This document shows, piece by piece, positions 1-6,942 of a stretch of 8,594 nucleotides of DNA. The notes beneath the pieces are model-generated. The model was not told where the DNA came from. It made no database searches and saw nothing but the letters and a program-made list of their open reading frames with translations. Position numbers and translations under genes: made by a program. How positions within the stretch are numbered: the first letter of the stretch is position 1; every line of letters begins with the position of its first letter. This DNA comes from an uncultured Ruminococcus sp. (GTDB lineage: Bacteria > Bacillota > Clostridia > Oscillospirales > Acutalibacteraceae): assembly GCA_902802975.1 (NCBI GenBank), contig CADCOF010000255.1:1-8594 (forward strand), in the 5' to 3' direction.

Positions 1-40
1 AACTATTGTCGTTGTGATAAACCATTGATTTTTACAAATA

Positions 41-146
41 ATTCCGCATTCCGAATTCCGAATTCCGAATTGAATTGCGCATTCCGAATTCCGAATTCCG
101 AATTGAATTCCGCATTGCGCATTTCGAATTGCGAATTGCGAATTGA
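41..146. repeat. Degenerate heptanucleotide tandem array with 33/33/40-base higher-order blocks
   Basis: The stretch consists of consecutive 7-base units of the form ATTNCGM (ATTCCGA, ATTCCGC, ATTGCGA, ATTGCGC, ATTTCGA), interrupted three times by the 5-base unit ATTGA. Block 1 (41-73) is four heptads plus ATTGA. Block 2 (74-106) has the same layout and differs from block 1 at a single base (position 77). Block 3 (107-146) is five heptads plus ATTGA and is more diverged. Each block opens with a heptad ending in C, then (after one further such unit in block 3) heptads ending in A. Several GAATTC palindromes arise at unit junctions. The array begins 35 bases beyond the stop codon of the lipase-like gene in its direction of transcription. 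It is not coding in any sensible frame. Its role is unknown; slipped-strand expansion is the likely origin. The flanks (1-40 and 147-181) show nothing I recognise. Confidence 0.93.
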
Positions 147-181
147 ACTCCACACTCATAAATGTTCTTAATAGGATTTCT

Positions 182-1135
182 TCAATGACGTTCACTATAT
201 TTTCCATTATCATAAGACACTATCCATGACAGCACATCATCGCAAACGTCCTTTTTACATTTATCATGCAGTATTTCATGTCTTGCGCCGCTGTATATTT
301 TCAGCGAAACGTCCTGCGCGCCACATTCATCAAGACGTTTCTTTACTTCCAGTACGCCTTTTCCAAAATCACCGAGCGGGTCGTTCTGACCTGATAATAT
401 CAGCACTCTGCAGTGCTTATCAATGTTTTCATACCATGATTTATCGGTACATTTCAGGCACAAGTGAACAATATCGTTCATCGCTTTTATTGTGAATGTA
501 AAACAAAACAACTTGTCCTGCTCATGAAGTTCCACCTCATTCAGGTCGGAAGAAAGCCACGAATAATTTCGCCCTTCACTGCGAAACTCCATGTTGAAAA
601 TGTCGTAAAATAAACGTTGAGAAGACTCACTGCGATGCAATCCGGTTTGTATACGGCTTTTTACATCTGTGATCGCCGCGCCCATTACTGCGGCATACTG
701 CGTGCCCGATGTTCCGGCGAGAATTATTCCGTCTGCGATATCCGGGTAGCGGGCAGCGCATATTCTTGCGATAAAACTTCCGAAACTGTGCCCGAAAAGA
801 TAGTGGGGAACTCCGGTATAATCCCCCATGTATTTTTCGGCAAAATTATGCGCGTCCTTGATCAAAAGCTCATCGCCGTTTTCCTCGGCGAAGCTGCCCA
901 ACTCTTCAAGGTCTTTTGCTGTATGACCATGTCCCAGCTGATCATAAACAAATACAGCTATTCCCTTTTCCGCCAAAAAAGACATGAACTCTGTATACAA
1001 TTCCGTATGTTCACACAAGCCGTGAATAATAAGCATTGCCGCTTTTACGGTTCCTATAGGTATATATCCAACGCCGTTTAATTTATGTACTCCATCACAT
1101 GATGGGATAACACACTTTGTTTTTGCAAATATCAT
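182..1135 (-). CDS. Alpha/beta hydrolase, monoacylglycerol lipase / lysophospholipase (PldB) type
   Basis: This 317-residue protein is probably a cytoplasmic serine hydrolase acting on monoacylglycerols, lysophospholipids or similar esters; the substrate is inferred from family only. Visible family marks are the oxyanion-hole region IIHGLCEHTELY (residues 36-47), DQLGHGHT (65-72), the nucleophile elbow GHSFGS with Ser117, the acid Asp252 in SGQNDPLGDFGKG, and the catalytic His286 in SGARHEIL. The order and spacing of Ser-Asp-His are intact and the length is normal for the family. The frame stays open upstream to a GTG at 1288, but I chose the ATG at 1135. It has a good AGGGGA ribosome binding site six bases upstream, homology-like sequence starts there, and the extension would run through an inverted repeat. 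There is no signal peptide with this start. The gene stands alone, 390 bases beyond glnS. No clear promoter was found. Confidence 0.9.
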   Translation of the reverse strand: MIFAKTKCVIPSCDGVHKLNGVGYIPIGTVKAAMLIIHGLCEHTELYTEFMSFLAEKGIAVFVYDQLGHGHTAKDLEELGSFAEENGDELLIKDAHNFAEKYMGDYTGVPHYLFGHSFGSFIARICAARYPDIADGIILAGTSGTQYAAVMGAAITDVKSRIQTGLHRSESSQRLFYDIFNMEFRSEGRNYSWLSSDLNEVELHEQDKLFCFTFTIKAMNDIVHLCLKCTDKSWYENIDKHCRVLILSGQNDPLGDFGKGVLEVKKRLDECGAQDVSLKIYSGARHEILHDKCKKDVCDDVLSWIVSYDNGKYSERH

Positions 1136-1141
1136 AAATAA

Positions 1142-1147
1142 TCCCCT
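1142..1147 (-). promoter_or_regulatory. Ribosome binding site that fixes the lipase start
   Basis: On the minus strand AGGGGA lies six bases before the ATG at 1135. The competing upstream GTG at 1288 has only a poor AGG directly abutting it. This supports the 317-residue form over a 368-residue form. Confidence 0.7.
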
Positions 1148-1193
1148 ATTGTCAAATAATATAATTACATTAGCGTTAAGATATATAAAAACA

Positions 1194-1255
1194 GACTGTA
1201 CAAAAGCTTTGAATTTCAGTTCCGATAATAACAAAATCACAGTTTTTGTACAGTC
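1194..1255. repeat. 15-base inverted repeat with 32-base spacer, upstream of the lipase gene
   Basis: The left arm GACTGTACAAAAGCT (1194-1208) and the right arm AGTTTTTGTACAGTC (1241-1255) are reverse complements except for one position (14 of 15 pairs). The spacer is 32 bases. Each arm contains the palindrome TGTACA, and the two copies are 50 bases apart. In the direction of the lipase gene the second arm is followed by a U-rich stretch (TGTTTTTATAT). It could therefore be an AT-rich terminator or attenuator with a long loop, a pair of operator sites, or a tiny palindromic element. The sequence does not decide between these. Confidence 0.75.
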
Positions 1256-1297
1256 ATAGATTGATATGAATAATAGCAGCTTTTTCACCTGATATCC

Positions 1298-1341
1298 GGC
1301 ACTTTGGCTTTCGGCTTGCTGCGCTCGCCGAGCCTCGTGCC
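1298..1341. repeat. Imperfect hairpin in the glnS-lipase gap
   Basis: Three nested pairings are visible: GGCAC (1298-1302) with GTGCC (1337-1341), GGC (1306-1308) with GCC (1332-1334), and TCGGC (1311-1315) with GCCGA (1327-1331). This gives 13 base pairs with a small internal loop, a two-base bulge and an 11-base apex loop rich in GCTGCGC. No U-tract follows on either strand, so it is not a canonical Rho-independent terminator. It is much more GC-rich than its surroundings and resembles the dispersed palindromic repeats seen in Clostridia intergenic regions; that last point is an impression, not a search. Confidence 0.7.
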
Positions 1342-1431
1342 TACTATTATGTTAACGATAGTTACATTTTTTGCTGCGCATGCTATTGTATTTTGCTAAT
1401 TATAGCTCAATGTCTGCATTACCTTTTTTCA

Positions 1432-1476
1432 CTGGGGCTCTGCCCCAGACCCCGCAAGCCTTTTGAAAAAGGCTTG
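1432..1476. repeat. Twin-hairpin element downstream of glnS
   Basis: Two adjacent palindromes are visible. CTGGGGC (1432-1438) pairs with GCCCCAG (1442-1448) across a three-base loop. CAAGCCTTTT (1455-1464) pairs with AAAAGGCTTG (1467-1476) with almost no formal loop. The six bases between them are ACCCCG. The element begins 50 bases past the glnS stop. Read in the glnS direction, the AT-capped hairpin comes first and is followed by G-rich sequence, and the second is followed by an A-tract, so neither is a textbook terminator. I recognise this layout as similar to a dispersed non-coding repeat common in Clostridia genomes, but cannot confirm it here. It may still help end or stabilise the glnS transcript. 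Confidence 0.75.
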
Positions 1477-1525
1477 GCGAAAACTTTAATTTTGTGCAGT
1501 TTTTCTTTTTTGCTCATTAATTTAA

Positions 1526-3193
1526 CTACTTGCTTTTCTTCTTGAATCCATCTTTAAGAGATACACTCTTATTAAACACCAACTTACCATCGGATTTATT
1601 ATCCAGGCAGAAATAACCTATGCGCATAAACTGAAAATGCGTCTGATTTGTGTCAAGCACGCCTTTCTCGGCCTTGCAGTCGGTGAGAATTTTCAGCGAA
1701 TCGGGGTTTACATAATCAAGGAAGTTTTTGTTTCCCGTGTCTGGGTCTGGGTCTGTGAACAGATCCTCATACATTCTTACCTCTGCGTCAACACAGTTGT
1801 TGGCGTCCACCCAATGAATGGTGCCCTTGATACGTCTTCCGTCCGGAGTATCTCCGCCTCTGGTTGCGGGGTCGTATTCAGCGTACACTTCAACTATGTC
1901 GCCGTTCTCGTCACGAAGGCAGCCTGTACATTTTACGATATACGCCGTTTTGAGACGAACTTCATTTCCCGGGAACAATCTGAAATAGCCCTTTACAGGT
2001 TCGTCCATATAATCTGTTCGCTCTATCCAACATTCACGCGAAAATGTGATGGTGCGTGTGCCATCCTCGGGGCAGTTCGGATTATTCTCTATCTCAAACT
2101 CCTCGCTCTTGCCCTCGGGGTAATTTGTGATAACAAGCTTCACAGGATCAAGGACAGTCATTGTTCGCTGTGCGCTTTCGTTTAAATCTTCACGCAGGCA
2201 ATGCTCCAAAAACGCATAGTCAACGGTTGAATTTGTTTTGGAAACGCCAATCCTCTCGCAGAAATTTCTGATCGACTTCGGCGTATATCCTCTTCTGCGA
2301 AGTCCGCAGATTGTTGGCATTCTCGGGTCGTCCCAGCCGTCTACGATGCCATCTTCAACGAGCTTTCTCAGTTTGCGCTTACTCATCACGGTATTTGTGA
2401 TACCAAGACGAGAAAATTCTATCTGACGCGGTTTTGAAGGGAGTGTAACGTTGTCACGAACCCAGTTGTACAGCGGTCTGTGCGCCTCAAACTCCAACGA
2501 ACAAAGGCTGTGCGTAATGCATTCTATAGCGTCCTCGATCGGGTGCGCAAAATCGTACATCGGATAAATACACCACTGTGTGCCCGTGCGATGATGAGGA
2601 ATTCTGTTAATTCTGTAGATAACGGGGTCTCTCATGTTGAAATTACCGGACGCAAGATCAATCTTTGCACGAAGAGTAAGCTTACCGTCCTCGAATTCCC
2701 CGGCTCTCATACGCTTAAACAAATCCAGGCTTTCCTCGATTGGTCTGTCTCTGTACGGCGAACGCGCGGGAGTGGTGAGATCGCCTCTGTACTCCTTCAC
2801 CTGATCGGGCGTCAGCTCGCATACATAAGCAAGACCTTTTTCGATAAGCTCTACAGCGCACTCGTACATTTTTTCAAAGTATTCCGACGCAAAAAAGAAC
2901 CTGTCGCCCCAGTCAAAGCCAAGCCACTTAATATCCTCTTTGATAGAATCCACATATTCGACATCTTCCTTTGTGGGGTTCGTGTCGTCCATACGCAAAT
3001 TGCACATTCCGCCGTATTTTTCGGCAGTTCCGAAATTAATGCAGATAGCCTTTGCGTGACCTATGTGCATGTAACCGTTCGGTTCGGGCGGGAAACGAGT
3101 ATGCACCTTCATTCCCTCAAAATCGCCGCCCTCGGCTATATCTTCATCTATAAAATCGTGAATAAAATTTCCGTTTGTCATTTCTTCCGACAT
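1526..3193 (-). CDS. glnS: Glutaminyl-tRNA synthetase (GlnRS)
   Basis: The enzyme attaches glutamine to tRNA(Gln) in the cytoplasm using ATP. The 555-residue length matches bacterial GlnRS of the E. coli type. Class I synthetase marks are [15 protein letters not shown] with the HIGH motif at residues 43-46 and VMSKRKL, the KMSKS-type loop, at 269-275. The [11 protein letters not shown] block (67-77), the [19 protein letters not shown] block around 203-221 and the [12 protein letters not shown] block (229-240) are strongly typical of GlnRS. The C-terminal half (about 345-550) has the beta-barrel anticodon-binding region, including [11 protein letters not shown] and a local Asp-Pro-Asp-Pro-Asp run at 481-485. 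The catalytic motifs are intact. The ATG at 3193 is preceded by AAGGGA with ten-base spacing. The gene lies 31 bases after gltX and is probably cotranscribed with it. Many Firmicutes lack GlnRS and make Gln-tRNA by transamidation, so an intact copy is informative. Confidence 0.98.
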   Translation of the reverse strand: MSEEMTNGNFIHDFIDEDIAEGGDFEGMKVHTRFPPEPNGYMHIGHAKAICINFGTAEKYGGMCNLRMDDTNPTKEDVEYVDSIKEDIKWLGFDWGDRFFFASEYFEKMYECAVELIEKGLAYVCELTPDQVKEYRGDLTTPARSPYRDRPIEESLDLFKRMRAGEFEDGKLTLRAKIDLASGNFNMRDPVIYRINRIPHHRTGTQWCIYPMYDFAHPIEDAIECITHSLCSLEFEAHRPLYNWVRDNVTLPSKPRQIEFSRLGITNTVMSKRKLRKLVEDGIVDGWDDPRMPTICGLRRRGYTPKSIRNFCERIGVSKTNSTVDYAFLEHCLREDLNESAQRTMTVLDPVKLVITNYPEGKSEEFEIENNPNCPEDGTRTITFSRECWIERTDYMDEPVKGYFRLFPGNEVRLKTAYIVKCTGCLRDENGDIVEVYAEYDPATRGGDTPDGRRIKGTIHWVDANNCVDAEVRMYEDLFTDPDPDTGNKNFLDYVNPDSLKILTDCKAEKGVLDTNQTHFQFMRIGYFCLDNKSDGKLVFNKSVSLKDGFKKKSK

Positions 3194-3224
3194 CTATATC
3201 ATTTCCCTTACTATATTCTTAACA

Positions 3225-4688
3225 TTATGATAATGCTGCAAGCTTTTTAAGTCCAAGCTTCATTCTGCGAAGTGATTCATCTTTACCAAGTATTATCAGT
3301 ATTTCAATAGCTCCGCCGGGAGTTACCTTTTTGCCCGCAGCCGCTATTCTCACCGGCCACATTACAGTGCCGTTTTTCACGCCAAGCTGCACTGCCAAAT
3401 CTATCAGCAGATCATGAACGCTGTCTGTTGTCCACTCCGGAAGTGCTTCAAGCGCGTCATATGCGGCTTTCAGCATTACGGGGGCATTTTCGGCATTAGT
3501 TTTGCTCTTTTTGTTAAAGAAAAATTCCGTCTCATATTCGGGCAATTCCGCAAAGAAATCCACCATTTCGGGTATCTGCGTCAGCTTTGTGGTGCGCTGC
3601 TGCAAAATTGACGCTATTTTTAATGTGTCGAGCTGTTTGCCGCCTATTCCCTTCATAATATATGGACGTGCGACTTCCTCAAACTGCTCGGCAGTCATTG
3701 CTTTTATATACTCGCCGTTGAACCACTCAAGTTTAGCGTAGTCGAACACGGCGGGAGACTTGCTTATTCCGTCAATTGAGAATTCCTGCTCCAGCTCCTT
3801 CAGAGTCATTTTCTCCTTATTGTCTTTCGGGCACCAGCCAAGCAGCGCAATATAATTAATGATTGCTTCCGGCAAAAATCCATCGGCAGTCAGGTCTTCA
3901 AAACCTGTAGCACCGTGACGCTTCGAAAGCTTTGACACATTACCGTCTTCATCTTTGCCCATAATAAGCGGCAAATGAACATATGTAGGTATCTCCCAGC
4001 CGAAAGCATCATACAAAAGATTATATTTTGGAGTTGAAGACAGATACTCATTTCCTCTTACAACATGAGTAATACCCATGAGATGATCATCAACTACATT
4101 TGCAAAATTGTATGTTGGATATCCGTCTGTCTTTATCAAAATTTGATCCTGCAGCTCGTCATTTGGCGCAGTGATCTCACCGAAAACAGAATCTGTAAAA
4201 GTAGTAGAGCCTGTAAGCGGCATTTTTTGTCGTATAACGAACGGTGTACCCTCTGCCATCAGCCGATCTATTTCCTCCTGCGGAAGATCACGGCAGTGAC
4301 GGTCATAGCCGCCGTTTGCATACTCCTCGGTTTCTTTCAATGCGTCCAGTCTTTCCTTACTGCAAAAGCAGCGATACGCACAGCCGCAGTCGATCAGCTT
4401 TTGGGCGTAAGGCAAATATAAATCACGTCTTTCACTCTGGACATACGGACCGTAATCGCCGCCGATATCGGGGCCTTCATCATGCTGCAGCCCGGCAGTT
4501 TTGAGTGTTTGATAAATCACATCTACTGCGCCTTCAACAAGCCGCTCTCTGTCGGTATCCTCAATTCTAAGCACAAAGCTTCCGCCCTGTGATTTTGCAA
4601 TCAAGTATTCATACAACGCTGTTCTCAAGTTTCCTACATGCATAAACCCGGTTGGGCTTGGTGCAAAACGAGTTCTGACTTTTTTCAT
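3225..4688 (-). CDS. gltX: Glutamyl-tRNA synthetase (GluRS)
   Basis: The enzyme charges tRNA(Glu) with glutamate in the cytoplasm; Glu-tRNA also feeds C5-pathway tetrapyrrole synthesis where that pathway exists. The 487-residue length is normal. The start RTRFAPSPTGFMHVGNLRTA carries the HIGH-type motif as HVGN (17-20), followed by FVLRIEDTDRER. The ATP loop is KLSKRHG (253-259). Cys107, Cys109 and a later Tyr128/Cys132 pair fit the CxC...YxxxC zinc-site pattern of many bacterial GluRS. The C-terminal region (about 330-487) is the helical anticodon-binding part, ending in the family-typical segment around PGGAIEILIILGKDESLRRM. The ATG at 4688 has a strong AAGGAGA nine bases upstream. It follows the glycosyltransferase by 79 bases and precedes glnS by 31. 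With a GlnRS next door, it would be expected to be discriminating (Glu-specific); that is inference. Confidence 0.98.
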   Translation of the reverse strand: MKKVRTRFAPSPTGFMHVGNLRTALYEYLIAKSQGGSFVLRIEDTDRERLVEGAVDVIYQTLKTAGLQHDEGPDIGGDYGPYVQSERRDLYLPYAQKLIDCGCAYRCFCSKERLDALKETEEYANGGYDRHCRDLPQEEIDRLMAEGTPFVIRQKMPLTGSTTFTDSVFGEITAPNDELQDQILIKTDGYPTYNFANVVDDHLMGITHVVRGNEYLSSTPKYNLLYDAFGWEIPTYVHLPLIMGKDEDGNVSKLSKRHGATGFEDLTADGFLPEAIINYIALLGWCPKDNKEKMTLKELEQEFSIDGISKSPAVFDYAKLEWFNGEYIKAMTAEQFEEVARPYIMKGIGGKQLDTLKIASILQQRTTKLTQIPEMVDFFAELPEYETEFFFNKKSKTNAENAPVMLKAAYDALEALPEWTTDSVHDLLIDLAVQLGVKNGTVMWPVRIAAAGKKVTPGGAIEILIILGKDESLRRMKLGLKKLAALS

Positions 4689-4767
4689 ACATTATTCTCT
4701 CCTTCATATTGTATGACGCAGGTGAAAAAATTTATTACGAGATAGAGTTGGTGTGCAACCCGCTTTC

Positions 4768-5844
4768 TCAGTCGTATTCATCTTTTATTGTGTTGGCTCT
4801 GACAGTTCTTTTCACTTTGCGTATCTGCTTTTTTGCTTCCGCGGAAGGGTGCAAAACCTTCCATGGTATCCCGATAACAATACCGCATAAAGTTCCAATC
4901 CCATAGCTGATATGAAGTGCGGGGAACATCAAAAAAAGCAGCGGCTTGTATTTGTTGAACCCGTTAAACGAAAATGCGGAGATCGTAATTGCCGCGTCAA
5001 ACAAAATATATGCAATCAGCAGAAGTCCCAGCAACCGGCTGCTGCCTTGCGCCGCCATATTTATAGTGATTATCAGTGCGACAACAAGCGCAAACGGCGC
5101 AAAATGTAAAACAGACAAACAACGAGGGCTTACAAAACACGTCAGCCCTATCCACAATCCGTTAGACCATTTTTGCCTGATCATTGATTTAAACGAACTC
5201 CTGATATACTGATTTGAAGAAATATTCGGGCAGCATGCAAAACGATACCCTCTTTTCCTCATTCTGTAATGCAGCTCATTATCCTCGGTTCTACCGAGAG
5301 TCTCGTTAAATCCGCCGACTTTTTCGAATACTTCTCTTCTGTATGCCGCATGAAAAAGCGATGACAAATATTTCTTTTCGTCATGCTTGCGCCGATATCC
5401 CATTATCGAACTGCCAAACAAGCACTCCTCAGCTGCAAGAAGAGTATCGCTCCATTCGTCATGATGATACGAAATGCAGGGGCGACCTCCGCCAACTATG
5501 TATTCACCGTTTTCTATTTCATAAACGCACTGCTCCACATAGTCAAACGGTATACGTCCGTGGGCATCTATTCTGATAATGATATCCCCCATCGCACTGC
5601 AAAGCGCGGTGTTCCATCCTTTTGCCTGATTTGATTTTTGCTGCGAAATAATACATATGCGCATAAAATCACGGTTGAATCGTTCAAAGCTCGACATAAG
5701 CGCAGGCGTAGTATCGGTAGAACCATTGTCAACGAATACCAGTTCTACCAAATTATGAGGATAAGTCTGCCCGGCAATGTCCTCCAACAGACCACTTATA
5801 TGTTCTTCTTCGTTGTATGCAATCACACAAAGTGAAACTGTCAT
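4768..5844 (-). CDS. Family 2 glycosyltransferase, succinoglycan ExoA-like, membrane-anchored
   Basis: This 358-residue protein has an N-terminal GT-A nucleotide-sugar domain and a C-terminal membrane part. Family marks are SLCVIAYNEEEHI (4-16), VFVDNGSTDTT (37-47), the metal-binding RIDAHGR (91-97, replacing a plain DxD), the catalytic-base region LGRTEDNELHYRMRKRGY (183-200) and RQKWSNGLW (223-231) in the place of the QxxRW block. DAH and EDNELHYR are typical of ExoA-type enzymes, which extend exopolysaccharide on a lipid carrier. Hydrophobic segments near 244-263, 270-292 and 299-328 would anchor it in the cytoplasmic membrane. The basic tail after 336 is probably cytoplasmic. Its ATG overlaps the upstream stop codon as ATGA, and its GGAGAT ribosome site lies inside the upstream gene, so translation is likely coupled. 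The actual donor and acceptor sugars cannot be told. No other polysaccharide gene is in the window. Confidence 0.92.
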   Translation of the reverse strand: MTVSLCVIAYNEEEHISGLLEDIAGQTYPHNLVELVFVDNGSTDTTPALMSSFERFNRDFMRICIISQQKSNQAKGWNTALCSAMGDIIIRIDAHGRIPFDYVEQCVYEIENGEYIVGGGRPCISYHHDEWSDTLLAAEECLFGSSIMGYRRKHDEKKYLSSLFHAAYRREVFEKVGGFNETLGRTEDNELHYRMRKRGYRFACCPNISSNQYIRSSFKSMIRQKWSNGLWIGLTCFVSPRCLSVLHFAPFALVVALIITINMAAQGSSRLLGLLLIAYILFDAAITISAFSFNGFNKYKPLLFLMFPALHISYGIGTLCGIVIGIPWKVLHPSAEAKKQIRKVKRTVRANTIKDEYD

Positions 5845-6827
5845 TTTGATTCATCTCCATACAAATCAAATCTGATCTTTTGCATTGCTTGATTTACATC
5901 ATTTGTTTCTGAAATATTCGCTTCTATATCGGTTGCTTCAGCATCATTTGTTTCATCATTATTAGATTCAAAATTATTGGCTTCTAAATTATTTATCTGT
6001 GTCGATCTATTGGCATTACCGGTTATATACGAATGTATTTCCGGTGAATTAATATCATGTGTTCTGCGATAATCAGTTATCAGATATTTTAGCGACACAA
6101 AATATGCACATGTCATATACGGAAATATATACAAAAACGGCACAACAAAAAATGTCAGCAGCATCCACGGAATATAAGAAACGGAAAGTTTTATTAAGTG
6201 AAAAACACTTATACGAGCGATATCACTTCCTGTTTTCACTGCCGACCTGCTGTCAAAATCGTAATATGAAAACAGCATAACGGAAAAACCGAAACGGTGA
6301 ACTATAACAAATGCGGCAATCACGCCTATTGCAGCCAACGCGTATGAAATATATTTGATACTGTCGCTGCCGTCTGCGGCTATCAGCGTCATCAGCGCGG
6401 GCAATTCACAGCCAATAAATATCAACGCGCTTTTCACCATAATCCCCAACATAAACATAATTGACGATCTGTATCGATACTTATTATCAAAGAAATAAAA
6501 CACTTCACTGAATTCTATTTTTTCGCCGGAGGCTATTTTCGAATATAATCTGCTGAATCCTGTATAAAGCGGAGACAAAGCGATCATTGACGCCACCGCC
6601 AACAGATGAAACAGTACAAACATTATGATATTGACCTTACCGAGAGAAATAACATCGCCTATCTCGCTTATCTCATCGGTATCGCCTAATATGCTGTATG
6701 CCGATAATACAAACAAAACTGTAATCATTGGAAGGAAAAAGAACGTAAGCATTGCAATTATGCTTTCGACCCACTTTCCTTTAAGTCGATATTTCGCTTC
6801 CATTTTAATTTTATTCTCTGCGCTCAT
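5841..6827 (-). CDS. DUF975-like multi-pass membrane protein with Asn/Glu pentapeptide-repeat tail
   Basis: The product is a 328-residue integral membrane protein of unknown function. The N-terminus (an amphipathic stretch, then YRLKGKWVESIIAML) and the mid-part with an aromatic FxxVFYFFDNKYRYRSSI segment resemble DUF975 proteins; this assignment is by pattern only. Numbering from the GTG codon, hydrophobic segments lie near 22-47, 66-90, 123-151, 160-189 and 211-246. Residues 280-314 are seven five-residue repeats, N-[ND]-x-E-[AST] on average, forming an acidic cytoplasmic or external tail that typical relatives would lack. The start is GTGATG: the ATG at 6827 was chosen, but GTG at 6830 has the better spacing (8 versus 11 bases) to GGGAG. 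It lies 139 bases after pepV and overlaps the glycosyltransferase by four bases, which hints at a joint envelope role. Confidence 0.85.
   Translation of the reverse strand: MSAENKIKMEAKYRLKGKWVESIIAMLTFFFLPMITVLFVLSAYSILGDTDEISEIGDVISLGKVNIIMFVLFHLLAVASMIALSPLYTGFSRLYSKIASGEKIEFSEVFYFFDNKYRYRSSIMFMLGIMVKSALIFIGCELPALMTLIAADGSDSIKYISYALAAIGVIAAFVIVHRFGFSVMLFSYYDFDSRSAVKTGSDIARISVFHLIKLSVSYIPWMLLTFFVVPFLYIFPYMTCAYFVSLKYLITDYRRTHDINSPEIHSYITGNANRSTQINNLEANNFESNNDETNDAEATDIEANISETNDVNQAMQKIRFDLYGDESK
5889..5993 (-). repeat. Seven in-frame 15-base repeats coding for an N-N-x-E-A type tail
   Basis: The codons give NNLEA, NNFES, NNDET, NDAEA, TDIEA, NISET and NDVNQ in unbroken succession. The Glu is kept at the fourth place in six of seven units. 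The unit length is 15 bases throughout, with no frameshift. The bases are well diverged, so it is an old expansion maintained at protein level. It ends 15 residues before the stop codon. Confidence 0.85.
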
Positions 6828-6838
6828 CACTTTTCTCT

Positions 6839-6843
6839 CTCCC
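6839..6843 (-). promoter_or_regulatory. Ribosome binding site for the DUF975-like gene, serving a GTG-ATG double start
   Basis: GGGAG on the minus strand is followed by AGAGAAAA and then GTGATG. Spacing is 8 bases to the GTG and 11 to the ATG. Both codons are in the same frame, so the choice alters the product by one residue only. Confidence 0.6.
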
Positions 6844-6850
6844 TATAGCC

Positions 6851-6865
6851 GCGGGCAGTGCCCGC
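6851..6865. repeat. GC-rich hairpin between pepV and the DUF975-like gene
   Basis: GCGGGCA (6851-6857) and TGCCCGC (6859-6865) are perfect inverted repeats around one central base. On the minus strand it ends eight bases before the GGGAG ribosome site of the downstream gene. No U-run follows, so it is not a simple terminator. It could be a messenger-stabilising or attenuating stem between the two genes, or a dispersed palindrome. Confidence 0.6.
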
Positions 6866-6942
6866 ATACAGTTGTGCGGTTATATCAAACGTCATTAACA
6901 AATCTTTTGAATGGTACAAAGAGTTAGCGTCAGATGTACAAA

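Noticed and set aside
41..146. CRISPR array or coding repeat at the heptad tract
   Set aside because: Units are only 7 bases, contiguous and without unique spacers, and no frame gives a plausible protein.
1136..1288. N-terminal extension of the lipase-like protein starting at a GTG, looking like a hydrophobic leader
   Set aside because: The GTG has a poor ribosome site, the extension contains the inverted repeat at 1194-1255, and the conserved protein with a strong AGGGGA site begins at 1135.
1738..1756. GTCTGG hexamer triplication as a mobile or regulatory repeat
   Set aside because: It lies within glnS and simply encodes Asp-Pro-Asp-Pro-Asp in a variable loop; it is too short to claim more.
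2480..3250. 256-codon plus-strand open frame across glnS
   Set aside because: It is fully antisense to the conserved glnS coding region, and its translation has no recognisable domain.
4689..4767. Promoter for gltX-glnS (TTGCAC and TAATAA on the minus strand) or a T-box leader
   Set aside because: The putative boxes are only 15 bases apart and the second is a poor match. The 79-base gap is too short for a T-box and contains no T-box-like structure.
6914..6942. Direct repeat GTACAAA at 6914 and 6936 as an operator pair
   Set aside because: Seven AT-rich bases repeated once are weak evidence, although the 22-base spacing is close to two helical turns.
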